From Streptomyces sp. NBC_00154 (GTDB lineage: Bacteria; Actinomycetota; Actinomycetes; Streptomycetales; Streptomycetaceae), in contig NZ_JAPEMI010000001.1 of the NCBI RefSeq assembly GCF_026342835.1, forward strand, positions 7,074,501 to 7,138,500: a stretch of 64,000 nt of DNA, read 5' to 3'. The translations under genes were made by a program, and so were the position numbers. A model generated the notes under the pieces. That model was not told the DNA's origin and ran no database searches. It was given only the letters and a program-made list of their open reading frames with translations. Below, one piece after another: positions 8,635 through 16,631 of the stretch (positions are counted from its first letter, which is position 1; every line of letters begins with the position of its first letter).

Positions 8635-8881
8635 ACCGTCAGCCAGTGTCCGCAAGTGAGTCCTGAACCCGCGGCTGCGTCGCCCGTCCGATCGTGGGAG
8701 CCGCGGCACCGTGTGATGCGGCATCTTTCGACGTCTGCGTATGCGATCACGGCCGGCTCGCGTAAGGATCGGATTACGGGCGGTGGCCCGGTTGCGCCCC
8801 GACCTCGTGTGGGTCGGTCCCTTCTCCGGCGCTCCGGTCCGCTTCCCGGCCCACACTGCCAGGGGGAGCCTGGAGGAATGC

Positions 8882-9166
8882 ATGCCGCGGCCCCTGTGGA
8901 CCGGTGCCATCTCGTTCGGCCTGGTCACGATCGCGATCAAGATCATCAGCGCGACCGAGGACCGTTCGTTGCACTTCCACCAGGTGCACCTCGAGGACGT
9001 GGGCAGGGTCCGCACCCGGAAGGTGTGCGAGATCGAGGAGGAGGTCGTCAGGAAGCCGGCTGCGAAGAAGTCTGTTCCGGCGAAGAAGACATCGGCGAAG
9101 AAGACAGCAGCCGCGAAGAAGAGCATGGCCAGGAAGGCGCCCGCGAAGAAGCGCAGCGCGTCCTGA
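8882..9166 (+). CDS. Mini-Ku: Ku N-terminus joined directly to the Lys-rich Ku tail
   Basis: 94 residues from ATG 8882, with GGAGG close upstream. Residues 1-50 (MPRPLWTGAISFGLVTIAIK, then HFHQVHLEDVGRVRTRKVCE) are unmistakably the start of bacterial Ku, the end-joining protein. Normal Ku continues for about 200 more residues of beta-barrel and bridge. Here the sequence passes after IEEEVV straight into an AAKK/AKKT repeat tail like the C-terminal DNA-binding tails of Streptomyces Ku. The join is in frame. It cannot form the Ku ring, so it is either a decaying gene or a small basic nucleoid-type protein. No ligD is nearby. Confidence 0.8.
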   Translation: MPRPLWTGAISFGLVTIAIKIISATEDRSLHFHQVHLEDVGRVRTRKVCEIEEEVVRKPAAKKSVPAKKTSAKKTAAAKKSMARKAPAKKRSAS

Positions 9167-9388
9167 CCGAGCGCGGGCACCGTCATGGCCAGCCCTGCCG
9201 CAGATCGCTCCCATGCTCGCCATGTCGGTGAAGTCACCCCGGCGCCCCGGAGACAGGCAGGGCTGCTGCGACACCTGGTCCGCAGCGGCTGCGCCCTGAC
9301 CTGGCCGCAGCCAAGGGTGATTGACCACCCAACACTGCGGGGATGTCCGTGCCGCCCAAGTGCTGAGGTTTACTCCTACCCTCGTCAC

Positions 9389-9703
9389 ATGACCGAGAAC
9401 GAGATCAAACTCAAGGCCATCGCGGCGCTCACCGCACTGCGCAGCGGGGTCGGAACCGACTATGTCTCGGACCTGCTCGGCGAAGTGGTTCCCGAGCATT
9501 TCATCGTGCCCGCCGCCGCGGGTCCGCGTGAGGTCGGGCTATCTGTTCTGGGCCAGCTCTCCCAGCCGCTCAGCGCACTGATCACCGGATTCGTGCTCGC
9601 GTTCCAGGCCGTTGCGGACGCCTATGACGAGACAGTACCTGCGACATCGACGGAAGAAATTCTCCAGGCCCTTGCCCTCGAACTCGCGCGCGAATCAGAT
9701 TGA
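9389..9703 (+). CDS. Hypothetical protein, unknown family
   Basis: 104 residues, MTENEIKLKAIAALTALRSG onward, mainly helical and acidic, with a hydrophobic central helix (LSVLGQLSQPLSALITGFVL) too broken to be a clear membrane segment. Codon use is typical for the region. The start ATG 9389 has CTACCC about seven bases upstream, so leaderless transcription is possible. No family recognised. Confidence 0.65.
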   Translation: MTENEIKLKAIAALTALRSGVGTDYVSDLLGEVVPEHFIVPAAAGPREVGLSVLGQLSQPLSALITGFVLAFQAVADAYDETVPATSTEEILQALALELARESD

Positions 9704-10091
9704 ACCGTTCTCGAAGCCGACTCGCGCTCTCGCGTGTCCGCACGTCGATCCGGTATCAGACCGGTAGCTCGATAATCAGTTCGACGCGGGTGGTCGTCTC
9801 GGGCGGCAGCGGCAGGGTTGCCCCGGTGACCGAAGGGCGTTTCGGCTGTCGAGCTTTCGTGGCTCGATGCTTTCGTGCAGCTCCCAGGCTCGAGGGTCGG
9901 CGATCCTCTGAGTGACCGGCTGCCGCGGGCTCCAACAGCCAGACCAGGTCTACGGTCAGTTGGGCGCGGGGCGGGACGGCGTGGACGCCCCGTTCCGCGC
10001 TGGGGCGCCGTCAACTTCCAGCGGGCCAAGACCTAGTTGTAGGAGGCCCGCCCTCGCATCACGGAAGACCTGGGGAGCGGGCCATGCGGAT
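9704..10091. other. Gap with only a possible short coding scrap
   Basis: On the minus strand, ending near 9753, a frame encodes RPSVTGATLPLPPETTTRVE and a final ELPV with good codon bias but no start. It might be the tail of a deleted gene. Otherwise nothing was recognised. Confidence 0.3.
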
Positions 10092-10601
10092 TCAGGCTCC
10101 CACAGTCCCGTCGAGCCCTTCACGCAGAAGGTCCGCGTGTCCGTTGTGGCGGCCGTACTCGAGGAGGACGTGCACCATCACCATCCGAAGCGATACTTCC
10201 TCGTCCCATCGTGGCTGGTATCCGGCCAGGTCGAGAGAGTCAGCCTCCCGCTCGATGGAGCGTGACTTCTCCACTTCTGCCTCCCAGGCATCGAACGCCT
10301 CGCCCCTGGTTGACGCGCTTGCGTCGTACGCCGCCTGGAAGTCGGTCTTGTCGGACCAGACCATGGGCGCGTCGTTGTCCTCGAACACTCGACGGAACCA
10401 AGCGCGTTCCACCTCCGCCATGTGCCGTACCAGACCGAGCAGTGAAAGCGTCGACGGCGGCATCGAGCGCTGCCGCAGTTCCTCGTCGGCAAGCCCTTCG
10501 CACTTCATGGCGAGGGTCGCGCGGTGGTAGTCGAGGAAGGCCCGCAGCATGTCGCGTTCGCTGCCAAAACTGGGCGGTCCTATGCGATTGTCGCTGGTCA
10601 C
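10092..10601 (-). CDS. DinB-superfamily (DUF664) protein
   Basis: 169 residues from GTG 10601, which has GAGGGG about nine bases upstream; homology begins around residue 18. The four-helix DinB fold shows as MLRAFLDYHRATLAMKCEGL, SLLGLVRHMAEVERAWFRRV and the last helix VHVLLEYGRHNGHADLLREG; the three His residues (RHM, VHV, NGHAD) are the usual metal ligands. Family members include bacillithiol/mycothiol-dependent transferases, but most DUF664 proteins are uncharacterised. It ends DGTVGA, the same ending motif as the neighbouring paralogue at 11177, with which it is divergent. Confidence 0.9.
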   Translation of the reverse strand: MTSDNRIGPPSFGSERDMLRAFLDYHRATLAMKCEGLADEELRQRSMPPSTLSLLGLVRHMAEVERAWFRRVFEDNDAPMVWSDKTDFQAAYDASASTRGEAFDAWEAEVEKSRSIEREADSLDLAGYQPRWDEEVSLRMVMVHVLLEYGRHNGHADLLREGLDGTVGA

Positions 10602-11176
10602 TGGTCGTACCCCTCGTCCGTGGCCGTATCTCGGAGCCCAGTATCCACTCCCTTCGGGCCGGTCCCAGGGGAGGGCCGTCCGGCGCACCCGACCGTCACC
10701 ACGGGCCGTGAACGGCACGGGACCCGCCCCGGGGGCTGTCGCTGGTGCCCGATCAGTCAGCGAACGCATCGAGTGGGGCAGGAGCGCACGCCCTCTGCAC
10801 AGGTGATCGAGATGCTCGGGCTCGCCCGACGCCGGATCAGGCTGCTGAGCGTGGTGCATGGGGCCGGGCACGTCGTGGTTGCCGACACCGTGGGCGCGCC
10901 CTCATCCGCCAAGCGCAGGTGACCGGCGACGAATACGGTGGAACGCGTTCACGGGTCGGCCGGTGCCGTACGGGGAGCCGAACGGGCCCTCGCCGAGCCA
11001 GAGCTGGACCACCGTCAGAGCGGGCGCTCCGGAGAATCACGGAAGGCGGTCACGGCGGCAGTGGGTTGGGGCCGTCGAAGGTGCAGACCGCGGTGTCGCG
11101 AGGCAAGGCCCTGCAGCACCATTCTGCGTTGCCCTGCAGAGCCTGGTTGTCAGTGCCGGATGGAAGACTTCCCGGC
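10602..11176. other. Intergenic region between divergent DinB genes
   Basis: 575 bases with no supported gene. A partial frame around 10790-10900 (SAQVIEMLGLARRRIRLLSV) has mild coding character but no start or family. It must hold both DinB promoters; no consensus box could be chosen with confidence. Confidence 0.5.
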
Positions 11177-11776
11177 ATGATCGAACCGAACCCGAAAGCG
11201 GATCTTCTCCGTTACCTGCAAGACGCTCGTGACGCCCTGTTGTGGAAGCTCGACGGGCTCTCGGAATACGACATCCGCCGCCCCCTGACACCCACCGGCA
11301 CCAACCTGTTGGGACTGGTCAAGCATGTCGCCGGCGTGGAGGTGGGGTACCTCGGCGACACGTTCGGGCGGCCCTTCTTCGACGACAAGCCGCCGCCCTG
11401 GTGGTACACGGAGGACGCCGAACCCAACGCGGACATGTGGGCAACTGCAGACGAGTCGCGCGAAGAGATCATCCGGCTGTATCACCAGGCGTGGGAGCAC
11501 TCGAACAGCACGATCGAGACGCTGACGCTTGACGCGATCGGTCACGTCCCGTGGTGGCCGGAGGAACGACGGGAGGTAACACTGCACCACGTCCTCGTGC
11601 GCGTGATCGCCGATACCCACCGGCACGCCGGCCACGCCGACATCGTGCGCGAGCTCATCGACGGGACCGTCGGGCTGTTGAAGGACAGCGACAACGTGCC
11701 GCCAGGCGATCAGGCATGGTGGGAGAACCACCGAAGCCGACTGGAGCGCGCGGCGCGGGAAGCCGGCAGCGGCTGA
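11177..11776 (+). CDS. DinB-superfamily (DUF664) protein
   Basis: 199 residues, MIEPNPKADLLRYLQDARDA onward. DinB four-helix bundle with metal-ligand His positions in LGLVKHVAGVEVGYL, LHHVLVRVIADTHRHAGHAD. The segment PFFDDKPPPWWYTEDAEPNA is a conserved loop of this actinobacterial subgroup. It is related to the divergent gene at 10092 (shared LLGLV.H, R..GHAD, DGTVG motifs) and probably arose by duplication. ATG 11177 is chosen as the start of homology, with GGAAG ten bases upstream. A clear hairpin follows the stop. Confidence 0.92.
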   Translation: MIEPNPKADLLRYLQDARDALLWKLDGLSEYDIRRPLTPTGTNLLGLVKHVAGVEVGYLGDTFGRPFFDDKPPPWWYTEDAEPNADMWATADESREEIIRLYHQAWEHSNSTIETLTLDAIGHVPWWPEERREVTLHHVLVRVIADTHRHAGHADIVRELIDGTVGLLKDSDNVPPGDQAWWENHRSRLERAAREAGSG

Positions 11777-11791
11777 TCCGCCGTTCTGCCG

Positions 11792-11816
11792 CCGACCCCA
11801 CCGGCTGTGGGGTCGG
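11792..11816 (+). terminator. Terminator after DinB gene
   Basis: CCGACCCCAC-CGGCT-GTGGGGTCGG: a perfect 10-bp GC-rich stem 16 bases beyond the stop codon at 11776. Confidence 0.75.
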
Positions 11817-12101
11817 CCATGCGGCGGGCCAAGCCACGGCCGTCCTCGATGCTCAGGCGACCGGCGTGCCGATGGCGCTCGAGCGGATCCCCGTGAACAG
11901 GGTGCCGATGGGCCGCGTCGTTCTTCACGGTCAGCGGCCGGCTGATCCGCCTGTCGGTTCGACCGATCGCCACTGCGACGTGAGCTTTCGCGGCGCGGGC
12001 GGGAAGCGCCTGCGGCCCAGCGGTGGCCCCGGCAACACTGGTGGTGCGGGCGTGCACTGCGGTGCCGACAACCCTGCCGGCCGTGGTTGCCGGGGCATGC
12101 G

Positions 12102-12130
12102 ACGGCCCTCGGGAGAGTCCCGGGGGCCGT
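12102..12130 (-). terminator. Terminator after PRC-barrel gene
   Basis: A 13-bp stem with one G-T pair and the loop GAG, 22 bases downstream of the stop at 12153 on the minus strand. The spacer 11817-12101 shows no gene. Confidence 0.75.
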
Positions 12131-12152
12131 GCAGCACAGAACAGACGCACTG

Positions 12153-12521
12153 TCAGATGAACGGGCCGCCGAAGGGTGTGCCGGCGCCGTAGTAGGTGCC
12201 CAGCTGATCGTGGTAGCCCGGGTCGCCGAGGTGCTTCTCCCGATCGAATTCCGGGGCGTCCTTGATCTGCTGCTTGGTGCGGTCGACGAAGATCTTCTGC
12301 TCGTCCGGGTCGATACTGACGACCGTGCTCGCCGGGAGCAGGACTTCCCGGCCGAAGATCCACACGCCGGTGTCCACCACCAGGTAGGCGTCATCGACCT
12401 CATCGGAGTGCTTGTCGACCTTCCCGATGCTGCCGTCCGTGGCCTCGACCTTGTAGCCGGTGAGATCCGGGCCCGTCACACGGCCCGCAGTCGACTTGTA
12501 ATTCCACACATTATCAGTCAC
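12153..12521 (-). CDS. PRC-barrel domain protein
   Basis: 122 residues from GTG 12521. The first 80 residues form a PRC-barrel: DLTGYKVEATDGSIGKVDKH, a strand pair AYLVVDTGVWIFGREVLLPA and IDPDEQKIFVDRTKQQIKDA. The Tyr/Gly-rich tail (HDQLGTYYGAGTPFGGPF) is typical of Streptomyces stress-induced PRC-barrel proteins. The domain is also used in ribosome maturation and photosynthetic proteins, but here a stress role is likelier from length and neighbours. The ribosome site lies in a hairpin, and the GTG start overlaps the stop of a possible upstream frame (GTGA). Confidence 0.9.
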   Translation of the reverse strand: MTDNVWNYKSTAGRVTGPDLTGYKVEATDGSIGKVDKHSDEVDDAYLVVDTGVWIFGREVLLPASTVVSIDPDEQKIFVDRTKQQIKDAPEFDREKHLGDPGYHDQLGTYYGAGTPFGGPFI

Positions 12522-12718
12522 GCGAAAACAACTCCTCCGGTAAACGGAGGGCGGCAGGGATCCCCGCCGGCCTCCTTTTTCCGTACGTCGTGCACAGCGG
12601 CTTCATCGGCCGCGTCGGTCCGGGTGCCCCGCATCCGGAGATTCACGCCCCCGATCGAAAATTGAATCGGGACCGTCTCCGATCTCTCGGAGGACAGGCA
12701 TTTTCTCTGCTGCGTCAC
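12518..12718 (-). CDS. Possible small frame coupled to PRC-barrel gene (weak)
   Basis: 66 codons beginning VTQQRKCLSSERSETVPIQF, with moderate codon bias; its TGA overlaps the PRC-barrel GTG by two bases, the geometry of translational coupling. No family is recognised and it may be a chance frame across the leader. Confidence 0.25.
   Translation of the reverse strand: MTQQRKCLSSERSETVPIQFSIGGVNLRMRGTRTDAADEAAVHDVRKKEAGGDPCRPPFTGGVVFA
12534..12550 (-). promoter_or_regulatory. Hairpin hiding the PRC-barrel ribosome binding site
   Basis: Reading the minus strand, CCTCCG-TTTAC-CGGAGG forms a perfect 6-bp stem. The right arm is the GGAGG Shine-Dalgarno sequence of the gene starting at 12521. Pairing would block initiation, so expression may respond to temperature, a binding protein, or ribosomes translating the overlapping upstream frame. 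Confidence 0.5.
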
Positions 12719-12881
12719 GGCGACCGCCCCGACGACACCCTCCGCCTTCCCTCGATATCCGGCTTCAATCGGCTATCGGAAAACAGCGGCGGTGCCCGCT
12801 GTGATGGCGATGGCCTGCTGTCTCGTCCGGAGAACGACAGGCCATCCGCCTACACTGCTTGGAATGCGCCGAAGCTGTCGG

Positions 12882-13043
12882 CTACCAGCGATACCAGCGG
12901 CCGGTGCCGCCCTTCGGGCGGGCGACGAAGCCGATCAGCCACAGGACCAGCACGATGATTGCGACCCACCACAGAATCTTCAGCGCGAAACCCGCGCCGA
13001 AGAGAATCAGGGCCAGCAGAAGAACGAGAAGCAGGGGAACCAT
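12882..13043 (-). CDS. Small hydrophobic membrane protein
   Basis: 53 residues. Two transmembrane helices fill almost the whole protein: MVPLLLVLLLALILFGAGFA and LWWVAIIVLVLWLIGFVARP, followed by a short basic/aromatic tail GRWYRW. Such hydrophobic peptides are common beside stress genes in Streptomyces; no function is known. The start is well set by GGAGG nine bases upstream of ATG 13043. Confidence 0.85.
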   Translation of the reverse strand: MVPLLLVLLLALILFGAGFALKILWWVAIIVLVLWLIGFVARPKGGTGRWYRW

Positions 13044-13354
13044 GGTTATCAACCTCCGTACCACCGCCTGCCCCGCTATTTTCCGACCATGCGCACGAAT
13101 GAAAAGCCAGCCTGCATTCGAACACGTGAGTACGGTCTGACCTGCTCTCTTCTGAAATTGATTGAATATGCGGCTTGAACGGGGGTTTCTGGGCCATGGA
13201 CACCACAGGAGGCGAGGGGGATGCTCACCCACGGGAAGGCCGTCGCGGTGTGCGTCGCCGGAACGAGGAAGGCGCCCACAGGCGCGGCGCACATTGAAGG
13301 ACGGTCCGGAACCCCTGCCGTCGGCTTGCCCGACTCCCCACGCACCGCAAGCGC

Positions 13355-13744
13355 TCAGCTGTCGCCTTCGTACTTCCCGCTCGGGAGTTGGTGGGCGGCA
13401 GGGACCTCGGCACCGTTGCTGTCGGAGGCTGTGGCGAAGAAGGAGGTGGCCCACACCGTGATGCGGTCCGGTTCGTGGATCGCCTCGAAAGGGTGGTCGT
13501 CCCAGTGGCCGTACGACGTGACCGTGACCCGCTCGCCGGGCATGAGCCAGTAGTCCTGCCCGAACGGCTCCAGCCACAGCTCCAGCAGCGTATCGCCGTC
13601 GTTCTGCACGAGCATCGGCACCGGGTTCCCCAGCTTCCTGATGGCCTCGAAACTGAAGTCGCCTGCTCCGGGCATGTTCTTCCGCAGCGGCTCGATGAAC
13701 CGCTCGGCCGGCGTGGGCTCGGGCCTGTTCCTTGTTCTCCACAT
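13355..13744 (-). CDS. Hypothetical protein
   Basis: 129 residues from ATG 13744 (a TTG two codons upstream is less likely). The central part GNPVPMLVQNDGDTLLELWL and EPFGQDYWLMPGERVTVTSY is beta-rich and reads like a cupredoxin- or jelly-roll-like sandwich that binds or shields something, but I recognise no family. Codon use is normal. It is isolated from its neighbours by gaps on both sides. Confidence 0.7.
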   Translation of the reverse strand: MWRTRNRPEPTPAERFIEPLRKNMPGAGDFSFEAIRKLGNPVPMLVQNDGDTLLELWLEPFGQDYWLMPGERVTVTSYGHWDDHPFEAIHEPDRITVWATSFFATASDSNGAEVPAAHQLPSGKYEGDS

Positions 13745-13872
13745 GACCAAGATTCTGGGCCCGGTCCCGAACGGGCTCTCGTGCGGGGGCGGTCATCGAC
13801 CCCCGGTGCGGAGGTGACGCTCGCACATCTGACGGGGCTCGTGCCTGATGCTGCCTCAGCAATTGTGCGAGT

Positions 13873-13929
13873 TCACATCCCTGTGCCCAGACCGCGTCCG
13901 GCACCGGTGACGAAGTTGACCTTGCTCAT
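13873..13929 (-). pseudogene. SDR N-terminal stub (18 codons)
   Basis: ATG 13929 has a good AAAGGAA ribosome site and encodes MSKVNFVTGAGRGLGTGM then TGA. This is the exact start of a short-chain dehydrogenase (TGxxxGxG cofactor motif) truncated immediately after the glycine-rich turn. No continuation is seen in other frames. Confidence 0.7.
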
Positions 13930-14039
13930 GGGGGATTCCTTTCAGGCGCCGAAGGCACCCGGTTCGGTGTCAGGTGGTTGCGTCGTGGGGAGGCCGCCGG
14001 CAAGGGACCCGGCTGGCGGCCGTGCGACGGATGGTGTGG

Positions 14040-14188
14040 TCAGGACAGGTCTGTAGGCCTGATCCGCAGCTCGCCGACGGCGGTGTGGCGCGGGCTGAGG
14101 GTCGTGTGGACGATGCCGTGGACGGTTTCCTCGGTGACGCGGCCTCGCTGCTCAGGGCATTGCAGGCGAAACCAGGCGGCGACGGTGG
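14040..14188 (-). pseudogene. SDR C-terminal fragment
   Basis: Directly after the aldo/keto reductase stop, a frame ends RVTEETVHGIVHTTLSPRHT then AVGELRIRPTDLS and a stop. This is the classic end of YdfG-like short-chain dehydrogenases (a helix of ...V..IV..T.P.H, then V.EL.IRPT). No N-terminal part adjoins it. The likely other half is the stub at 15195-15290, on the far side of the reductase. Confidence 0.6.
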
Positions 14189-15169
14189 TCAGCGGTCGAT
14201 GCCGGCCATGTTCGCCTCGTCGTGGCGCTCGCCCGAGGCCGGGGTGAGGTTGTTCAAACGGTCGAGCTGAGCGGCGCTGAGTTCGATGCTGTCGGCGGCA
14301 GTGTTCTCCTCGACGCGTGAGACCCGGCGGGTTCCGGGGATGGGGGCGATGTCGTCGCCGCGGGTCAACAGCCACGCCAGCGCGGTCTGCGCCGGCGTTG
14401 CTCCGACCTCGGCGCCGATGGTCTGCACTTCATCGACGATGCGCAGGTTGCGCTGAAAGTTCTCGCCGGTGAAACGCGGGTTGGTCCTGCGCCAGTCGTC
14501 ATCGGCGAAGTCGTCGACCGAGCGGATCTGCCCGGTCAGAAGGCCGTGGCCCAGCGGCGAGTAGGGAACGAAGCCGATTCCGAGCTCGCGCAGCAGCGGG
14601 AGAATCTCGGCCTCGACGTCGCGGGTCCACAGGGAGTATTCGGTCTGCAGCGCGGCCACCGGATGCACGGCGTGCGCACGGCGGATCGTGGCGGGGCCGG
14701 CCTCGGACAGCCCGATGTTACGCACCTTGCCCTCGGCGATCAGTTCGGCCAGAGCGCCGACGGTCTCCTCGATGGGAATGTTCGGGTCGACGCGGTGCTG
14801 GTAATAGAGGTCGATGTGGTCGGTGCCAAGCCGCTTGAGCGAGCCTTCGACCGCGGCCTTCACGTTGCCGGCGCTGCTGTCCACAACGCCGGGACCGCCA
14901 CCGGAGTGGGACACGAGACCGAACTTCGTCGCCACGACAACATCGTCTCGTCGGCCCTTGATGGCCCTGCCGACAATCTCTTCGCTGTGGAAGGGGCCGT
15001 AGATCTCGGCGGTGTCGATGTGCGTGACTCCGAGGTCCAGCGCCCGGTGGATGGTGCGGATCGACTCGGCGTCATCGAGTCCCCCGCCCGTCGTGTAGGT
15101 GCCGGCCATGGTCATGGCGCCCAGGCCGATGCGCGAGACATCAAGCCCGCCCAGGGAAACGTGCTTCAT
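14189..15169 (-). CDS. Aldo/keto reductase
   Basis: 326 residues, a full-length (alpha/beta)8 NADPH-dependent reductase. The catalytic tetrad is visible: Asp and Tyr in HIDTAEIYGPFHSEE, Lys in VVVATKFGLV, His in LYYQHRVDP. The cofactor-binding end LLTRGDDIAPIPGTRRVSRV is present. It most resembles the AKR13/YghZ-like group acting on small aldehydes or ketones. The ribosome site AAGGAG precedes ATG 15169. It is flanked by pieces of a broken SDR and divergent from the XRE regulator at 15520, which may control it. Confidence 0.95.
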   Translation of the reverse strand: MKHVSLGGLDVSRIGLGAMTMAGTYTTGGGLDDAESIRTIHRALDLGVTHIDTAEIYGPFHSEEIVGRAIKGRRDDVVVATKFGLVSHSGGGPGVVDSSAGNVKAAVEGSLKRLGTDHIDLYYQHRVDPNIPIEETVGALAELIAEGKVRNIGLSEAGPATIRRAHAVHPVAALQTEYSLWTRDVEAEILPLLRELGIGFVPYSPLGHGLLTGQIRSVDDFADDDWRRTNPRFTGENFQRNLRIVDEVQTIGAEVGATPAQTALAWLLTRGDDIAPIPGTRRVSRVEENTAADSIELSAAQLDRLNNLTPASGERHDEANMAGIDR

Positions 15170-15194
15170 CAGATACTCCTTGTCGTGGCGGCCG

Positions 15195-15290
15195 TCAGGC
15201 CTGGTCGGTGAGCCGGCGGGCGGTGGCGGCGCCGATACCGCTGCTCGCGCCGGTGACGAGCGCGACGGTTCCGGTCAGTTTCGAAGCCAT
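15195..15290 (-). pseudogene. SDR N-terminal stub (31 codons)
   Basis: ATG 15290, with GGAAAGGA about ten bases upstream, encodes MASKLTGTVALVTGASSGIG then AATARRLTDQA and a TGA. It is the Rossmann start of an SDR with TGASSGIG, then stops. The message runs straight on to the aldo/keto reductase ATG 25 bases later, so the two are one transcript. Confidence 0.75.
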
Positions 15291-15519
15291 CAGGGCGGTG
15301 TCCTTTCCTCCGGACGTGCGACGTGGCCCGTGGGTGTCACGCCAGTTGAGAGGGGTTGACCCTGCGAGTGCCGTGATCGGTGCAGCTCAGGGGGCGCGCT
15401 ATCCAGGCAATCACCCGACAGTCCCGCCCGGACCCCCGTACGGGGTACCGCTCCACCGGGGGTCTGCCAGTACCTCCTTCGCGGGCTGAGACGCGCGGGG
15501 TCCGCCGTACGGTGGATGC

Positions 15520-16407
15520 ATGGACCGCAGCAGTGATATCCGCGAGTTCCTGCGTACCCGCAGGGCCCGGATCACCCCCGAACAGGTCGGCCTCACCCCT
15601 CACCGGGGCGCCCGCCGCGTTCCGGGACTGCGCCGCGAGGAAGTCGCCCAACTGGCCGGAGTCAGCGTCGACTACTACATCCGCCTGGAACGGGGCCGCG
15701 TCCAGGGTGTCTCGGAAGCCGTCTGGGAGGCCGTCGCCCGAGCTCTGCAGCTGGACGACACCGAACGCGCCCACCTCTTCGACCTCGCCCGGCCCACCAT
15801 CGGCCGAACCCGCCGCAAGCGTTCGCTCGCCCCGCAGAGGGTCCGTCCCGCCCTCTACCGCACCCTGGACGCCCTCGGTGTCCCCGCCATCGTCCAGGGC
15901 CGGCGCATGGACATCCTGGCGGCCAACCGACTCGGCTACGCCCTGATCGCCGACTTCCAGGCCCGGCCCCACCGCGACCGCAACGCCGCGCGCTTCGTCT
16001 TTCTCGACGAAGCCGCCCGCACGCTGTACACCGACTGGGAACGGGTGGCCGCCGACTGCGTAGCCACCCTTCGCCTGTACGCCGGCCGCCATCCCGACGA
16101 CCCACAGCTCACCGAGCTGATCGGAGAACTGTCCCTGCACAGCGACACGTTCCGCCGCATATGGGCCGACCACGACGTTCAGGCCCACACCACCGGCACC
16201 AAACGCCTCCATCACCCGCTGGTCGGCGACCTCGCCCTCGACTACGTCGTCCTGGCCGTCGAAGACGACCCCGAGCAGACTCTCGTCATCTACACCCCAG
16301 AACCTGCCTCACCCACTGCTGAAGCCCTCAACATCCTGGCCAGCTGGACCGGCACGTCCCCCACCTGCCGACCCGCTCCCGATCAGGCACCCAATACAGC
16401 CGGCTGA
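15520..16407 (+). CDS. XRE-family regulator with MmyB-like ligand domain
   Basis: 295 residues. The helix-turn-helix lies at about 30-75 (GLRREEVAQLAGVSVDYYIR then LERGRVQGVSEAVWEAVARA). The rest matches the MmyB-like/DUF2083-type effector domain (LYRTLDALGVPAIVQGRRMD, LAANRLGYALIADF, FVFLDEAARTLYTDW, HHPLVGDLALDYVVLAV). Streptomyces members commonly sit beside SDR or reductase genes and repress them until a fatty-acid-like ligand binds; this is inferred here from the divergent aldo/keto reductase. Confidence 0.95.
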   Translation: MDRSSDIREFLRTRRARITPEQVGLTPHRGARRVPGLRREEVAQLAGVSVDYYIRLERGRVQGVSEAVWEAVARALQLDDTERAHLFDLARPTIGRTRRKRSLAPQRVRPALYRTLDALGVPAIVQGRRMDILAANRLGYALIADFQARPHRDRNAARFVFLDEAARTLYTDWERVAADCVATLRLYAGRHPDDPQLTELIGELSLHSDTFRRIWADHDVQAHTTGTKRLHHPLVGDLALDYVVLAVEDDPEQTLVIYTPEPASPTAEALNILASWTGTSPTCRPAPDQAPNTAG

Positions 16408-16631
16408 CCCCGCGCCGTTACCCACGACGGTTCGACACAGGCGCCCGGCCTCCGTCACCCGGGCAGCCTCCTGCGCGACAGGTGGTGGACTGTCGGCGTG
16501 CCTGCTCGGGCTGTTGCAGGGAGGCTGCGGTCGGATGTCGACGATGGGTGAAAGGTGGCCGGTGGCGTCCCGAGACGCGGGCGGCAATCATGAAGACCGG
16601 GGGAGAAGGAAACGCAGGGAAGCCGAGGCAC

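Noticed and set aside
7681..9237. 518-codon minus-strand frame
   Set aside because: Antisense to the hemerythrin and mini-Ku genes, which carry recognisable domains.
9753..9850. RidA-like C-terminal scrap on the minus strand
   Set aside because: About 30 codons, no start, no decisive motif; mentioned only as a gap note.
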